A DNA stretch of 64,000 nucleotides from Eubacterium sp. (GTDB lineage Bacteria > Bacillota > Clostridia > Lachnospirales > Lachnospiraceae), in assembly GCA_022796875.1 (NCBI GenBank), contig JAAWJJ010000010.1, positions 1 to 64,000 on the forward strand. Reading direction: 5' to 3'. Positions 34,685 through 43,348 of this stretch are shown here, piece by piece. Under the pieces are notes generated by a model, which saw only the letters and a list, made by a program, of their open reading frames with translations, did not search any database and was not told the DNA's origin. Position 1 is the first letter of the stretch, and each line of letters starts with the position of its first letter. A program made the position numbers and the translations under genes.

Positions 34685-34725
34685 AAAAGAGTATTGTGCC
34701 TTACAGATCAGGACAATACTCTTTT
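34685..34725. terminator. Bidirectional intrinsic terminator
   Basis: AAAAGAGTATTGT (34685-34697) and ACAATACTCTTTT (34713-34725), with A and T runs on opposite sides. It serves the MerR gene on the plus strand and the ferredoxin gene on the minus strand. Confidence 0.9.
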
Positions 34726-34753
34726 TTATACGGATTATTCTGTATACTGCAGA

Positions 34754-34924
34754 TTAACCTTCTTTGATAGCGCCAGTTGGGCATGTACCAGCACAAGAGC
34801 CGCAATCAATACATGTATCGGCATTGATTTCAAAATGAGAATCTCCTTCCGAAATAGCCTCAACAGGACAGGCAGCAGCACAAGCGCCGCATGATACGCA
34901 GTCATCGGTAATTACATAAGCCAT
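34754..34924 (-). CDS. 2[4Fe-4S] clostridial-type ferredoxin
   Basis: 56 residues. Small electron carrier with two cluster motifs: CVSCGACAAACP and CIDCGSCAGTCP, each CxxCxxCxxxCP. Length and the MAYVITDDC start are those of clostridial ferredoxins. The start at 34924 has AAGGAGG ahead. A likely electron partner for the hydrogenase at the window start. Confidence 0.97.
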   Translation of the reverse strand: MAYVITDDCVSCGACAAACPVEAISEGDSHFEINADTCIDCGSCAGTCPTGAIKEG

Positions 34925-35044
34925 AATAGTTTCCTCCTTTATAGTTTTCAATTCCGGCCATTAATAAAATAGCCTGCTTTCCAGTATTTTAATATATATT
35001 ACATAGGAAATCAAGATAAAAATCAAAACTGACGGATAATATAA

Positions 35045-35073
35045 TTGCATAATAGGGCAAACTATATTATAAT
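35045..35073 (+). promoter_or_regulatory. Promoter of the DUF1858 gene
   Basis: TTGCAT-N17-TATAAT, 71 bp ahead of the ATG at 35144. Confidence 0.65.
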
Positions 35074-35143
35074 AGTTTCTGCTAAGCGAGGTATTAATTC
35101 TAGTTCTGCTCAGCGTATAAAAAATGTACAGGAGGATAATAAA

Positions 35144-35347
35144 ATGGCAAATACAGTTGAAAAAACAACCAGAATCGGCGATTTACTGAGAATGGATAAA
35201 GACGTGTCGCCTATTTTGCTGGAGATCGGGATGCACTGTCTTGGCTGCCCTTCTTCACAGATGGAAACGATTGAAGAAGCAGCAATGGTACACGGAATTG
35301 AACCGGACAGCCTTGTTGAAAGAATCAATAACTTTTTGGCCGAATAG
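35144..35347 (+). CDS. DUF1858 domain protein (redox-disulfide type)
   Basis: 67 residues. Single DUF1858 domain: TTRIGDLLRMDKDVSPILLEIGMHCLGCPSSQMETIEEAAMVHGI. The HCLGCP cysteine pair is the family mark and is thought to be redox active; such domains occur alone or fused to hybrid-cluster and related proteins. AGGAGG precedes the ATG. It is flanked by its own promoter and a strong terminator, so it is a single-gene unit. Confidence 0.9.
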   Translation: MANTVEKTTRIGDLLRMDKDVSPILLEIGMHCLGCPSSQMETIEEAAMVHGIEPDSLVERINNFLAE

Positions 35348-35369
35348 GAAAGAAAAGAACCGTAAAATA

Positions 35370-35412
35370 AATGCCCTCCACATTCGATTACGGTAATGTG
35401 GAGGGCATTTTT
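35370..35412 (+). terminator. Strong intrinsic terminator after DUF1858
   Basis: AATGCCCTCCACATT (35370-35384) pairs with AATGTGGAGGGCATT (35395-35409), 15 bp without a mismatch, then a T run. The A-rich left flank suggests it may also work for the convergent mecA-like gene. Confidence 0.92.
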
Positions 35413-35461
35413 CATGCGCATCCGGTATGGCATAAGTTTCTCTGCGACCGGCTTAAATCTT

Positions 35462-36265
35462 CTACAACCGGCTTAAAATCCTGAGAGCATGGCCGGTATT
35501 AATTTCGATACAGTGTTCCGAGAAGAAAGCTTCTGTAGAAGCAGTGTACTTTTCCGTTTTTCCATATTCTGACAGAATATTGCATACCTTGTTAAAATCT
35601 TCCGGTGAATGGAAAGATTTGCTGACCACCAGATAATATTTGTGATTCAGCGTATTTTTGTACAGTGAATTCTGACCGGAATAAAACTGTTCCAAAACGT
35701 GCGATAACTGAATGATCGTATCCAGATTTGAAAAAGAAAACAATTTTTTCATATCAACGACCAGTTCAGCAACAGGCGCTGATGGTTTTTTATGGGCAAA
35801 ACCATTGTTGACAGCCTGCTCTAACGGGATAAAGTCGTCGTTTTCGTCGGAATTTGCAGAACCTTTTTGCTTTTCGGCAGCCATTTTTTGAAACAGGCCA
35901 AGAATATCGTCAGCCCTTTCCGGTGGGGTGGGTTTCATAGTTTCCATTCCGAAATCGTCCGGATCATCCCAATAACCTGGTTGTGAAAAATTGGAAAACC
36001 GGGTATCGAGTTCATCCGGATACTCCACTTTCGTAATCAGCAGGATAATACTGTCCGCAGACAGGGGAATCGCTTCAATCATAAGCGGAATATCTTCCGC
36101 GTCAAAGCCAAATTCATAAGAAGCCTGCTGCATCATATCCCGGAATAATGTTTTGGCATTTTCGGTTCCGTATGCAAGTTCACTCAGTTTTATATGACGG
36201 TTATCAAGGTCTTCCCTTGTAAGAGTGCATTTAATTTGATTGTCGTTTATTTTTTCAATTTTCAT
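35462..36265 (-). CDS. mecA: MecA-like adaptor protein
   Basis: 267 residues. MecA delivers substrates to the ClpCP protease. The N-terminal domain (MKIEKINDNQIKCTLTREDLDNRHIKLSELAYGTENAKTLFRDMMQQASYEFGF) and the C-terminal domain (VVDMKKLFSFSNLDTIIQLSHVL, NSLYKNTLNHKYYLVV) follow the family, joined by an acidic linker. Clostridial MecA proteins are little studied; the target is unknown. It is divergent from the kinase module, sharing a roughly 230-bp upstream region. Confidence 0.9.
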   Translation of the reverse strand: MKIEKINDNQIKCTLTREDLDNRHIKLSELAYGTENAKTLFRDMMQQASYEFGFDAEDIPLMIEAIPLSADSIILLITKVEYPDELDTRFSNFSQPGYWDDPDDFGMETMKPTPPERADDILGLFQKMAAEKQKGSANSDENDDFIPLEQAVNNGFAHKKPSAPVAELVVDMKKLFSFSNLDTIIQLSHVLEQFYSGQNSLYKNTLNHKYYLVVSKSFHSPEDFNKVCNILSEYGKTEKYTASTEAFFSEHCIEINTGHALRILSRL

Positions 36266-36420
36266 TTGATCACATCCTTATGCGAAAATGTAGAAAAACC
36301 TTTCAATTTTAATGGTATAAAGGTAAGCAAAGTATATACAATATTAGAAATGAAGTCAAGGGAACAGAAATAAATAATATAAAAAAATTATTAAAACTCC
36401 ATTTTTATCCAATGATTGCA

Positions 36421-36449
36421 TTGCGGAAGTACGGTTCGTGTGTTATAAC
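36421..36449 (+). promoter_or_regulatory. Promoter of the kinase/P-loop module
   Basis: TTGCGG-N17-TATAAC. The expected start of transcription near 36456 makes the ATG at 36461 too close, which supports the start at 36497. Confidence 0.6.
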
Positions 36450-36496
36450 TATCGCAAGAGATGCCTGTTACTTTTGAGAGAGGAGTTGGCAGGCAA

Positions 36497-37948
36497 ATGT
36501 TAAATCAATTTATTTCTGACCGGTATCAGCTCCTTTCCAAAATAGGAAGCGGAGGATCCGGAACAGTATATTTAGCTGAACATAAAAAACTGAAGGTATA
36601 TCGAGCTATAAAATGTATTTCTAAAACAAGTTCTATGCAGCCTTCACCATTTTTAGAAGTAAGTCTTTTAAAAAATCTTAATCATCCCGGAATTCCGATG
36701 ATCTATGATATAGAAGAAGATGCTCAGTCTTACTATATTATAGAAGAATATATCCAAGGTGTTCCACTTTCTCATTATTGTAAAAAAGAAAATGCATTAG
36801 CGGAGGAAGAAATTCTAAAAATTGGAATTCAATTATGCGGGATATTGGAGTATCTTCATGATCAAAGCCCAAATCCTGTTGTATATCTGGATTTGAAGCC
36901 GGAACATATTATAGTATGCGAAAATCAGATAAAAATAGTCGATTTTGGCCAGGCTTCTTATCTTCCCAATAATGGAAAAGTCCGGCAATTTTTTGCCACA
37001 CCGGAATATGCGGCGCCGGAACAGCTTCTTTTTGCACAAGGCGGAAAAGCAGCCGATATTTATGGGTTTGGCGCGGTTATGTTTTCCTTATTTTTCCATC
37101 AAAGATATTCTATCGAAAAGAAAGACAGGTTTCCCGGAACAAATAAAAATTTAAAATCTGTATTACCGATCCTGCGCCGATGCCTTGCACAAAATGAAAA
37201 AGAACGTTTTTCTTCTGTACGGGAAGTAAAGCAGCAAATGGCCGGATTGCAGAATAACTTAAAGAAACAGAGTAAAACTTCTTTAAGAACTGAGGAAAAG
37301 CAGGAAAAGAACAGGCATCTCTATAGCAAAATCGTCTTAATTGGAAGCAGCCGCCGGTCAGGAGTGACGTTTACCGCAATTTCGCTCGTAACGTATCTGA
37401 ATCAAAACAAACTGGCAAACGCATTATACGTGGAAAAAAACGCAACGGATTTTTTACGGAAAGCCGCAAACCGAAAAAATCTTTTCCGAAAAGAAGAGGG
37501 TGTGTACCGCTATGGGAATTTTAAAGGTATTCCCAAATATGGAGCAGGCGTTAGATTGGAAATGCCGGAGCAGACGTTATGCGTAGAAGATTACGGAAGT
37601 GACATGGAACATTTGCTGGAGGATCTGAAAGAGGGCAAAGTGAAAGCGGATAAAGCGGAGGAGGGCAGGTTTCTTATTGTTTTTCTGGTGGAAAACAGTT
37701 ATTGGGAATGGGAGGAGGCCTACCGAAAATCCGAGCAGCTGAAAGACGCTGCAATACAGGCTGGACTGCCGGAGGGGCAAATGGAATTAAAGCTGATGCT
37801 GGATGGTGTATTACCAAAAGAAGTGAGAGAATTTGAGCGGTTTTTCCGATGCCGGGCAGTATCCATGCCATGGGCTCCAAATCCTTTCCGTATCACAGCG
37901 GACAAAAGAAAGGCGATGAAGTCATTGCTGCAGAAAGGAGGCTGGTAA
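36497..37948 (+). CDS. Hanks-type protein kinase fused to a lysine-less P-loop-like domain
   Basis: 483 residues. Residues 8-255 form a protein kinase: glycine loop GSGGSGTVY, Lys39 in YRAIKCI, DFG at 149-151, and ATPEYAAPEQ. The catalytic loop is odd: VVYLDLKPEHIIV has YLD for HRD, keeping Asp132, and His for the usual Asn. Residues 278-483 look like a ParA/MinD-type domain (KIVLIGSSRRSGVTFTAISLVTYL, then ALYVEKNATDF), but the Walker lysines are absent. No membrane helix or PASTA domain. GAGAGGAG precedes ATG 36497. A second P-loop-like gene follows at once. Substrates are unknown. Confidence 0.82.
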   Translation: MLNQFISDRYQLLSKIGSGGSGTVYLAEHKKLKVYRAIKCISKTSSMQPSPFLEVSLLKNLNHPGIPMIYDIEEDAQSYYIIEEYIQGVPLSHYCKKENALAEEEILKIGIQLCGILEYLHDQSPNPVVYLDLKPEHIIVCENQIKIVDFGQASYLPNNGKVRQFFATPEYAAPEQLLFAQGGKAADIYGFGAVMFSLFFHQRYSIEKKDRFPGTNKNLKSVLPILRRCLAQNEKERFSSVREVKQQMAGLQNNLKKQSKTSLRTEEKQEKNRHLYSKIVLIGSSRRSGVTFTAISLVTYLNQNKLANALYVEKNATDFLRKAANRKNLFRKEEGVYRYGNFKGIPKYGAGVRLEMPEQTLCVEDYGSDMEHLLEDLKEGKVKADKAEEGRFLIVFLVENSYWEWEEAYRKSEQLKDAAIQAGLPEGQMELKLMLDGVLPKEVREFERFFRCRAVSMPWAPNPFRITADKRKAMKSLLQKGGW

Positions 37949-37950
37949 AA

Positions 37951-38517
37951 ATTTTTACCGGTTATAACAGAAATCAGATCAGGTCAATTGGCGTATGCGG
38001 CGTAACTGTTGGCGCAGGTGCAACCCATTTATCCGTTGCGATTGCAAATTATATGGAGTCTGTGTTAGGCATCACAACTGTGATTATAGATTATTCAAAA
38101 GATCAGGAGTTGTATCAAATGACCGCCGGTAGAAAAAAATCGGAAAGAGAAATATGTTGTTTTTCCGGCTGGGATTCCCAAAATATGTCATTAAAAGACG
38201 GGTATCCGGCGCAGGTGCTGGATTTTGGAAATGATTTCCGGTGCGCGGGCAGGCTGTTTCCGCTTTGTGACCGGAGAATAATCTTAGGGAGCCTGTCCGA
38301 CTGGAAAAGCAGCAGTTATGAGTGTTTTTTGTCCGTACTGGAAAAAAGTGGAGGAATACCGGAAAACTTTTCTTTTTTAAGCAGGAATGAAAGCGGACAG
38401 GCCGTCCGAAAGCTGAAAAAAGAATATGGAATTACAATACTGCCGGAGCCGTTTTTTCAGGATCCCTATCGGATCGAACAGAAACATTTTGGGTTTTTTC
38501 AGAAATTGATACAGTAA
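37951..38517 (+). CDS. ParA/MinD-like protein without Walker lysines, possible ATT start
   Basis: 189 residues if started at ATT 37951. The N-terminal SIGVCGVTVGAGATHLSVAIANYME is laid out like a ParA/MinD P-loop but has neither the signature nor the catalytic lysine; TTVIIDYSKDQELYQ and VLDFGNDFRCAG follow like switch regions. A strong AAAGGAGG (37934-37941) lies 9 nt ahead of the in-frame ATT, with no ATG, GTG or TTG at the right distance. In-frame ATGs at 37849 and 37870 lie inside the kinase gene without a ribosome site. Function is unknown; it probably works with the kinase. Confidence 0.72.
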   Translation: MFTGYNRNQIRSIGVCGVTVGAGATHLSVAIANYMESVLGITTVIIDYSKDQELYQMTAGRKKSEREICCFSGWDSQNMSLKDGYPAQVLDFGNDFRCAGRLFPLCDRRIILGSLSDWKSSSYECFLSVLEKSGGIPENFSFLSRNESGQAVRKLKKEYGITILPEPFFQDPYRIEQKHFGFFQKLIQ

Positions 38518-38588
38518 TGGGACCATTTCTCATAATATATCACGAACGTGCAGCCGCGAATTGTACACAATATGGGAGATGATACACT

Positions 38589-38792
38589 ATGGAGAAAGAC
38601 CAATTGTTGTTAGAACTGGAAACACTGGAGAAACAGGGCATTACGATTTGGCTGAGCAATTGCAGGAGCAATTCGAAAGCGGTGACGGATGCCATAGGCG
38701 TAAATGAAGAAAATATGTATATGAGAGATTATATATTTGAAGAGGGGGTGCTGAAAGAATTAAGATTTGACAGAATTTGTCCTTTTATATAA
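38589..38792 (+). CDS. Small protein of unknown function in the kinase module
   Basis: 67 residues, acidic. I do not recognise it. An N-terminal helix (DQLLLELETLEKQG) is followed by ITIWLSNCRSNSKAVTDAIGVNEENMYMRDYIFEEGVLKELRFDRICPFI. The ATG has GGGAGATG about 8 nt ahead and follows the P-loop gene by 71 bp. Its size and place suggest an accessory factor of the module. Confidence 0.65.
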   Translation: MEKDQLLLELETLEKQGITIWLSNCRSNSKAVTDAIGVNEENMYMRDYIFEEGVLKELRFDRICPFI

Positions 38793-38846
38793 TTCTGTGT
38801 AAGACAGTAACCAGGTAACAATAGAAAAAATGCTTTTATACCAACA

Positions 38847-38877
38847 AATGTAACTATTAGCGACAATGTAACTATTA
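38847..38877 (+). repeat. Two direct copies of AATGTAACTATTA
   Basis: Copies at 38847-38859 and 38865-38877 (18-bp period). Weaker relatives are AGGTAACAATA near 38813 and GGGTAACTGATA near 38897. Possible regulator binding sites. Confidence 0.6.
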
Positions 38878-38923
38878 ATAATGAAATATTTTACAGGGTA
38901 ACTGATAATAAAGAAAAAGATAG

Positions 38924-38961
38924 ATACCTGGGACACGATAAGGGGGTTCCAGGTATTTTTT
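38924..38961 (+). terminator. Intrinsic terminator of the kinase module
   Basis: ATACCTGG (38924-38931) with CCAGGTAT (38949-38956), then TTTTTT. Confidence 0.8.
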
Positions 38962-39124
38962 AAAAGTATTAAGAAAAAAATATTTTAAATTAACGTACGT
39001 TATGTTATCATCAAATGAGGCAGAAGTGAACGTATACTGCCGTCCGGAATCAGGAAAATGAAAGTAAGGAAATATAAATTATATAGACTGTGCCGCGAAA
39101 AAAGCGGCGGAACGGAGATTATAC

Positions 39125-40861
39125 ATGAAGAGAAGATGGACGCCAGTTTTTATGGTTGCAACGCTGATTGTTGTCGTTATCATTATTATTGTATTGGGAA
39201 TCGCGCTTAAAAAATATATTCCTTCGAAAGAAGAAGTGAATCTGGAGGAGTATCTGGGATTGCAAACGCAGGAGGATCTTGCGATTATATTAGACAGGCA
39301 GCAGCAGGAACTGACCGGAAAATATATGAACGAGCGGGCATATATTGATTATGAAACGCTTCACGATTGTATTAACCAACGCTTTTACTGGGATTCCAAT
39401 GAAAATTTGCTGTTGTATACGACGCCGACGGATGTTGTGCGGGTGGAAGCCGGTACGATGGAGTATCTGGCGGGAAAAGAACAACGGACGACGGACTATA
39501 CGATTGTCCAGATGCAGGGAGAAAAAGTGTTTGTCGCACTCGACTTTGTGGAACTTTATGCAAACGTAACGCATGAAGTATTTCCAGAGCCGAACAGGGC
39601 AGTCGTGACTTCGCAATGGGGCAATATTAATGTTGCACAAGTAAAAAAGGATACGGAATTACGAGTAAAAGGCGGGATAAAAAGTCCGATCGTGACAACC
39701 GTCGAAAAGGGAAGCGTTGTTACGGTGATAGAAACATATGAGGACTGGAGTGAAGTAGGGACGCAGGACGGATACGTCGGATATGTGCAGAATAAAAAGC
39801 TGTCCGAGGCTGAGCAGCAGGTACTGGCACATGATTTTCCGGAAGAAATTTTTACCCATATTACGAAAGATTATAAAATAAATATGGCATGGCATCAGGT
39901 GACGAATCAGGAAGCAAATGCCAGGATTGCAGAGGTGCTGGCTTCGACGAAGAATCTGACCACCATTTCGCCGACATGGTTTTATCTGAATGATAATAAC
40001 GGAAATATCGCGTCGCTTGGCAGTGTGGATTACGTCAATACATGCCATGCGCATGGCGTGGAAGTTTGGGGACTGGTCAGCAATCTGGAAAATAAAGACG
40101 TAGATACGACGATGGTGCTGACGCACACTTCGGTCAGAAATAATCTGGTGAATCAGATTATCGCGGCGGCGATACAGTATGGACTGGACGGGATCAATCT
40201 GGATTTTGAGAGCCTGAGCGTGGAAACCGGGGACGCTTATATTCAGTTTGTGAGGGAGCTTTCTTTAAAATGCCGGGCCAACGGACTGGTATTGTCTGTA
40301 GATAATTACGTACCGACAGAGTATACGGCATTTTATAACCGCGCGGAGCAGGCGGTTTTTGCCGATTATATCGTTGTAATGGCTTATGACGAGCACTATG
40401 TCGGTTCTGACGAAGGTTCCGTTTCCTCGCTTTCCTATGTGACGGACGGCGTGGTCAATACGCTGGCGGAAGTTCCGGCAGAACAGATTATTCTGGCATT
40501 GCCGTTTTATACGAGGCTGTGGCAGTTGGAGCCAAAGGATACGGCGGCGGACGATCCCGAAGCGGCTTCGGAAGATTATGTGCCATATACGATTACAAGC
40601 ACGGCGCTGGGAATGGACCAGGCGGCAGCCGTGCTGACAGACCATAATACGGAAGCAAGATGGGAGGAACAGACCGGGCAGTATTACGCGGAATACCAGG
40701 CGGACGGCAGCACGTACCGAATCTGGCTTGAGGAAGAAACTTCCCTGGAAGAAAAATTAAAAGTGATGCAGGCAAATAATCTTGCCGGAGTTTCGTTCTG
40801 GAAGCTGGGATTTGAACGTCCGTCGGCGTGGGATGTTATTATAAAGTACGCCGGAAAATAA
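39125..40861 (+). CDS. Membrane-anchored GH18 glycosidase with SH3-like domain (YaaH/SleL-like)
   Basis: 578 residues. N-terminal membrane helix (about 8-30), a region of about 120 residues with little similarity, an SH3-like segment (ELRVKGGIKSPIVTTVEKGSVVTVIETYEDWSEVGTQDGYVGYVQ), then a GH18 barrel. The catalytic motif reads DGINLDFESL, keeping the acid Glu of DGxDxDxE with changes elsewhere. YaaH-type enzymes cut N-acetylglucosaminidic bonds in peptidoglycan, often of the spore cortex. Its last 23 bp overlap the convergent P-type ATPase gene. Confidence 0.88.
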   Translation: MKRRWTPVFMVATLIVVVIIIIVLGIALKKYIPSKEEVNLEEYLGLQTQEDLAIILDRQQQELTGKYMNERAYIDYETLHDCINQRFYWDSNENLLLYTTPTDVVRVEAGTMEYLAGKEQRTTDYTIVQMQGEKVFVALDFVELYANVTHEVFPEPNRAVVTSQWGNINVAQVKKDTELRVKGGIKSPIVTTVEKGSVVTVIETYEDWSEVGTQDGYVGYVQNKKLSEAEQQVLAHDFPEEIFTHITKDYKINMAWHQVTNQEANARIAEVLASTKNLTTISPTWFYLNDNNGNIASLGSVDYVNTCHAHGVEVWGLVSNLENKDVDTTMVLTHTSVRNNLVNQIIAAAIQYGLDGINLDFESLSVETGDAYIQFVRELSLKCRANGLVLSVDNYVPTEYTAFYNRAEQAVFADYIVVMAYDEHYVGSDEGSVSSLSYVTDGVVNTLAEVPAEQIILALPFYTRLWQLEPKDTAADDPEAASEDYVPYTITSTALGMDQAAAVLTDHNTEARWEEQTGQYYAEYQADGSTYRIWLEEETSLEEKLKVMQANNLAGVSFWKLGFERPSAWDVIIKYAGK

Positions 40862-43133
40862 AACGGAAGATTTTTTGCAGCAGCAGCCCAAAAGGAAACG
40901 ATGCGGCGGCAAACATAACGAACAGCAGTATACAGCGTCCGGACAACGGGGAAATGTGGAAAAATCCAGGCATCAGAAAAATGCAAAACAGGATGCCTCC
41001 GACCATGGCGCCGAGCAGCTTCCACTGGTCGCGCTGCAATGGCCGGCTAAATGAGGCCAGAGCAAACAGGCCGATGATGCAGAGCAGCAGGGTGCAGGCG
41101 GTGGACAGTTCACCGTCATGCAAAGACAGCCGTCTGCCCAACAGCACAAAACCGCTGATGGCAGCAAAATCCGTAATGGTAAACGGCAGAGCCATGCTGA
41201 TGGCTGCCGGAAGGAAACGCTTGTGAATTTTTTTATAACGTTTTTCCATGCTAAGAAACAGTCCCGGTATGCCTATCGTAAACATGCTGACCAAAGCGAT
41301 CTGCGAAGGCAGCAATGGATAGCTGATGCAGCCGATAATGGAAAAAAGCGCCATACATAAGGAAAAAATATTTTTAATAAAAAACAAAGCGGCAGTGTTC
41401 TCCAAATTGTGGATTACACGTCGTCCTTCGGTGACGATGGCGGGCATTTTGGAAAAATCAGAGTCCAGAAGCACCAGCTGCGAGATCGTGGCGGCAGCTT
41501 CGGTGCCGGATGCGAAACCGATGCCGAGATCGGCCTGCCGCAGCGCCAGGACATCGTTAATGCCGTCGCCGGTCATTGCGACTTTGTGTCCGTTTTTTTG
41601 CAGGCTTTGGACAAGCGATTTTTTTTGTTCCGGAAGCATACGTCCGTATACCGTATATTCCTCGGAAGGAAACGGGTCCATATCGTCCGGCAGCGTGGAG
41701 GCGTCCAAAAAGCGCTGGCTGTCCGGTATATCGGCACGGGCGGCAACGGCGGATACAGTTACCGGGTGATCGCCGGAAATGACTTTGATGGAAACGCCGG
41801 CGTCCGTAAAAAAAGCAAACGTATCCGCAGCTTTGTTTCGCAGCGGATTGTGAAGTAAAATGAGCAGGCACGGGAGGCGACGCTCATCTTTATCATAAGC
41901 AAATAAAAGTGTGCGCAGTCCTTTTCGGGCGGCTTCTGCGATCTGTTCATACAGGGCAGGCTGCTCTTCCAGCGAAGAAAGGACTTTTTCCGGCGCACCC
42001 AGATAAAAAGTGACAGGCGTTTCCTGGCGTGTACCGTCGCCGGTACGGAAAGTAACCGTGGAATATTTGGTGGTAGAAGAAAACGGCATTTTTTCCAGTA
42101 CCGTTATGGTTTCCTCTTCGGAAGCCGGCAGTTCTTTTCGGTAACGGCGCAGCGCTTCCATGGTATCGTTAGTATCTTCGCAGGCATCAATATATTGCGC
42201 AAGCAGAGAGAGGGCCTGTTCCGCTGCACAGAACGGTATGACGCCGTCTACTTCCATAAAATTTTCGGTAATCGTTCCGGTTTTATCGACACAGAGGACG
42301 TCAATTTGCGCCAGTGTTTCGATACACTTGAAATCCTGGACGAGGACATCGACCTGTGAGAGCCTTAAGGCGCTGTAGGCAAGGGAAAGGCTGGCAAGCA
42401 TATAAAGCCCTTCCGGAATCATACCGATTACTGCGGCGACGGCCGTTGTAATACTATGTGAGAACGTTTCGTGTCCGATATAAAAATTCTGGCAGAACAA
42501 TATAATTCCGATCGGCAGGATAATGATGCCGATAATTTTTAAAAAGAAATTTAAAGAAGCGAATATTGCCGATGTTTCTTTCAAATCCTGACTGCAGGCT
42601 TCATTTGCCAGAGCAGAGATATAGGAATCTTCCGTGGACAGTTCTACCTTGGCAATACCGTTTCCGGCCACGACAAGGCTGCCGGATAAAATGCCGTCCG
42701 GCGGGTTTTTTGTGATTTCCGTCGTTTCGCCTGTGACCAGCGATTCGTTAACGATCAGTTCGCCTTCTGACAGAGTCAGATCGCAGGGAATCTGCATGCC
42801 GGAGGAAAGTTCTATCATGTCGCCGGATTTCAGGTCGTTTATGGAAACTTCGCGTCGGTCTGCTCCCTCGTGCCGGATTACGGTCGGGGTATGCAGAAAA
42901 GACAGTTCTGCCAGCGCTTTGTTTGCGCGTAACTGCTGCACGATCCCGATGCAGGAGTTGATGATCAGGATCGGTAAAAATGCGATCAGGTCGGTGTAAG
43001 CGTGCGCGAGAATAAGCAATACGGTGACAATCGCAAAAATAAAATTGAAATAAGTAAACGTGTGCCGGCAGATGATCTGCAGGGCAGTCGGATGAGCACG
43101 GTTTGTTTTAGAGGATGTTTTTATTTTTTTCAT
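40839..43133 (-). CDS. Cation-transporting P-type ATPase
   Basis: 764 residues. Uses ATP to pump a cation. Motifs: actuator VTGETTEI, phosphorylation site VDKTGTITEN, and MTGDGINDVLALRQADLGIGFASGT; helices at about residues 30-70, 200-265 and 600-764. No N-terminal heavy-metal domain and no CPC motif. The overall form resembles CtpE-like ATPases, which move Ca2+ in mycobacteria, but the ion is not proven. It lies back to back with the TrkH/TrkA potassium genes, so an ion-balance role is plausible. Confidence 0.88.
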   Translation of the reverse strand: MKKIKTSSKTNRAHPTALQIICRHTFTYFNFIFAIVTVLLILAHAYTDLIAFLPILIINSCIGIVQQLRANKALAELSFLHTPTVIRHEGADRREVSINDLKSGDMIELSSGMQIPCDLTLSEGELIVNESLVTGETTEITKNPPDGILSGSLVVAGNGIAKVELSTEDSYISALANEACSQDLKETSAIFASLNFFLKIIGIIILPIGIILFCQNFYIGHETFSHSITTAVAAVIGMIPEGLYMLASLSLAYSALRLSQVDVLVQDFKCIETLAQIDVLCVDKTGTITENFMEVDGVIPFCAAEQALSLLAQYIDACEDTNDTMEALRRYRKELPASEEETITVLEKMPFSSTTKYSTVTFRTGDGTRQETPVTFYLGAPEKVLSSLEEQPALYEQIAEAARKGLRTLLFAYDKDERRLPCLLILLHNPLRNKAADTFAFFTDAGVSIKVISGDHPVTVSAVAARADIPDSQRFLDASTLPDDMDPFPSEEYTVYGRMLPEQKKSLVQSLQKNGHKVAMTGDGINDVLALRQADLGIGFASGTEAAATISQLVLLDSDFSKMPAIVTEGRRVIHNLENTAALFFIKNIFSLCMALFSIIGCISYPLLPSQIALVSMFTIGIPGLFLSMEKRYKKIHKRFLPAAISMALPFTITDFAAISGFVLLGRRLSLHDGELSTACTLLLCIIGLFALASFSRPLQRDQWKLLGAMVGGILFCIFLMPGFFHISPLSGRCILLFVMFAAASFPFGLLLQKIFRFIFRRTL

Positions 43134-43348
43134 GGAAAATACCTTTTTGCGGCAAAAGCGCCCTTTTATTTTTTAATATATCCAACCTGAAAGGGAAACT
43201 TTCAGGATTCGGAGGGAAATTTCAATTTCTATTGAAGATTTTGAGAAAGCGGATTAAAATAGTAATGCAAAAATACAGGAATGTAACGGTTCGGCTCAAG
43301 CTGTTTGCAAAGGCTGAATTGTTTCAAAAATAAAAGAAAGGCAGTTAC

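Noticed and set aside
36461..36496. Kinase start at ATG 36461
   Set aside because: It lies about 12 bp after the -10 box with no room for a ribosome site; ATG 36497 has GAGAGGAG ahead.
43140..43348. c-di-AMP (ydaO-type) riboswitch upstream of trkH
   Set aside because: The conserved sequence blocks are absent; only a simple hairpin near 43187-43207 was found.
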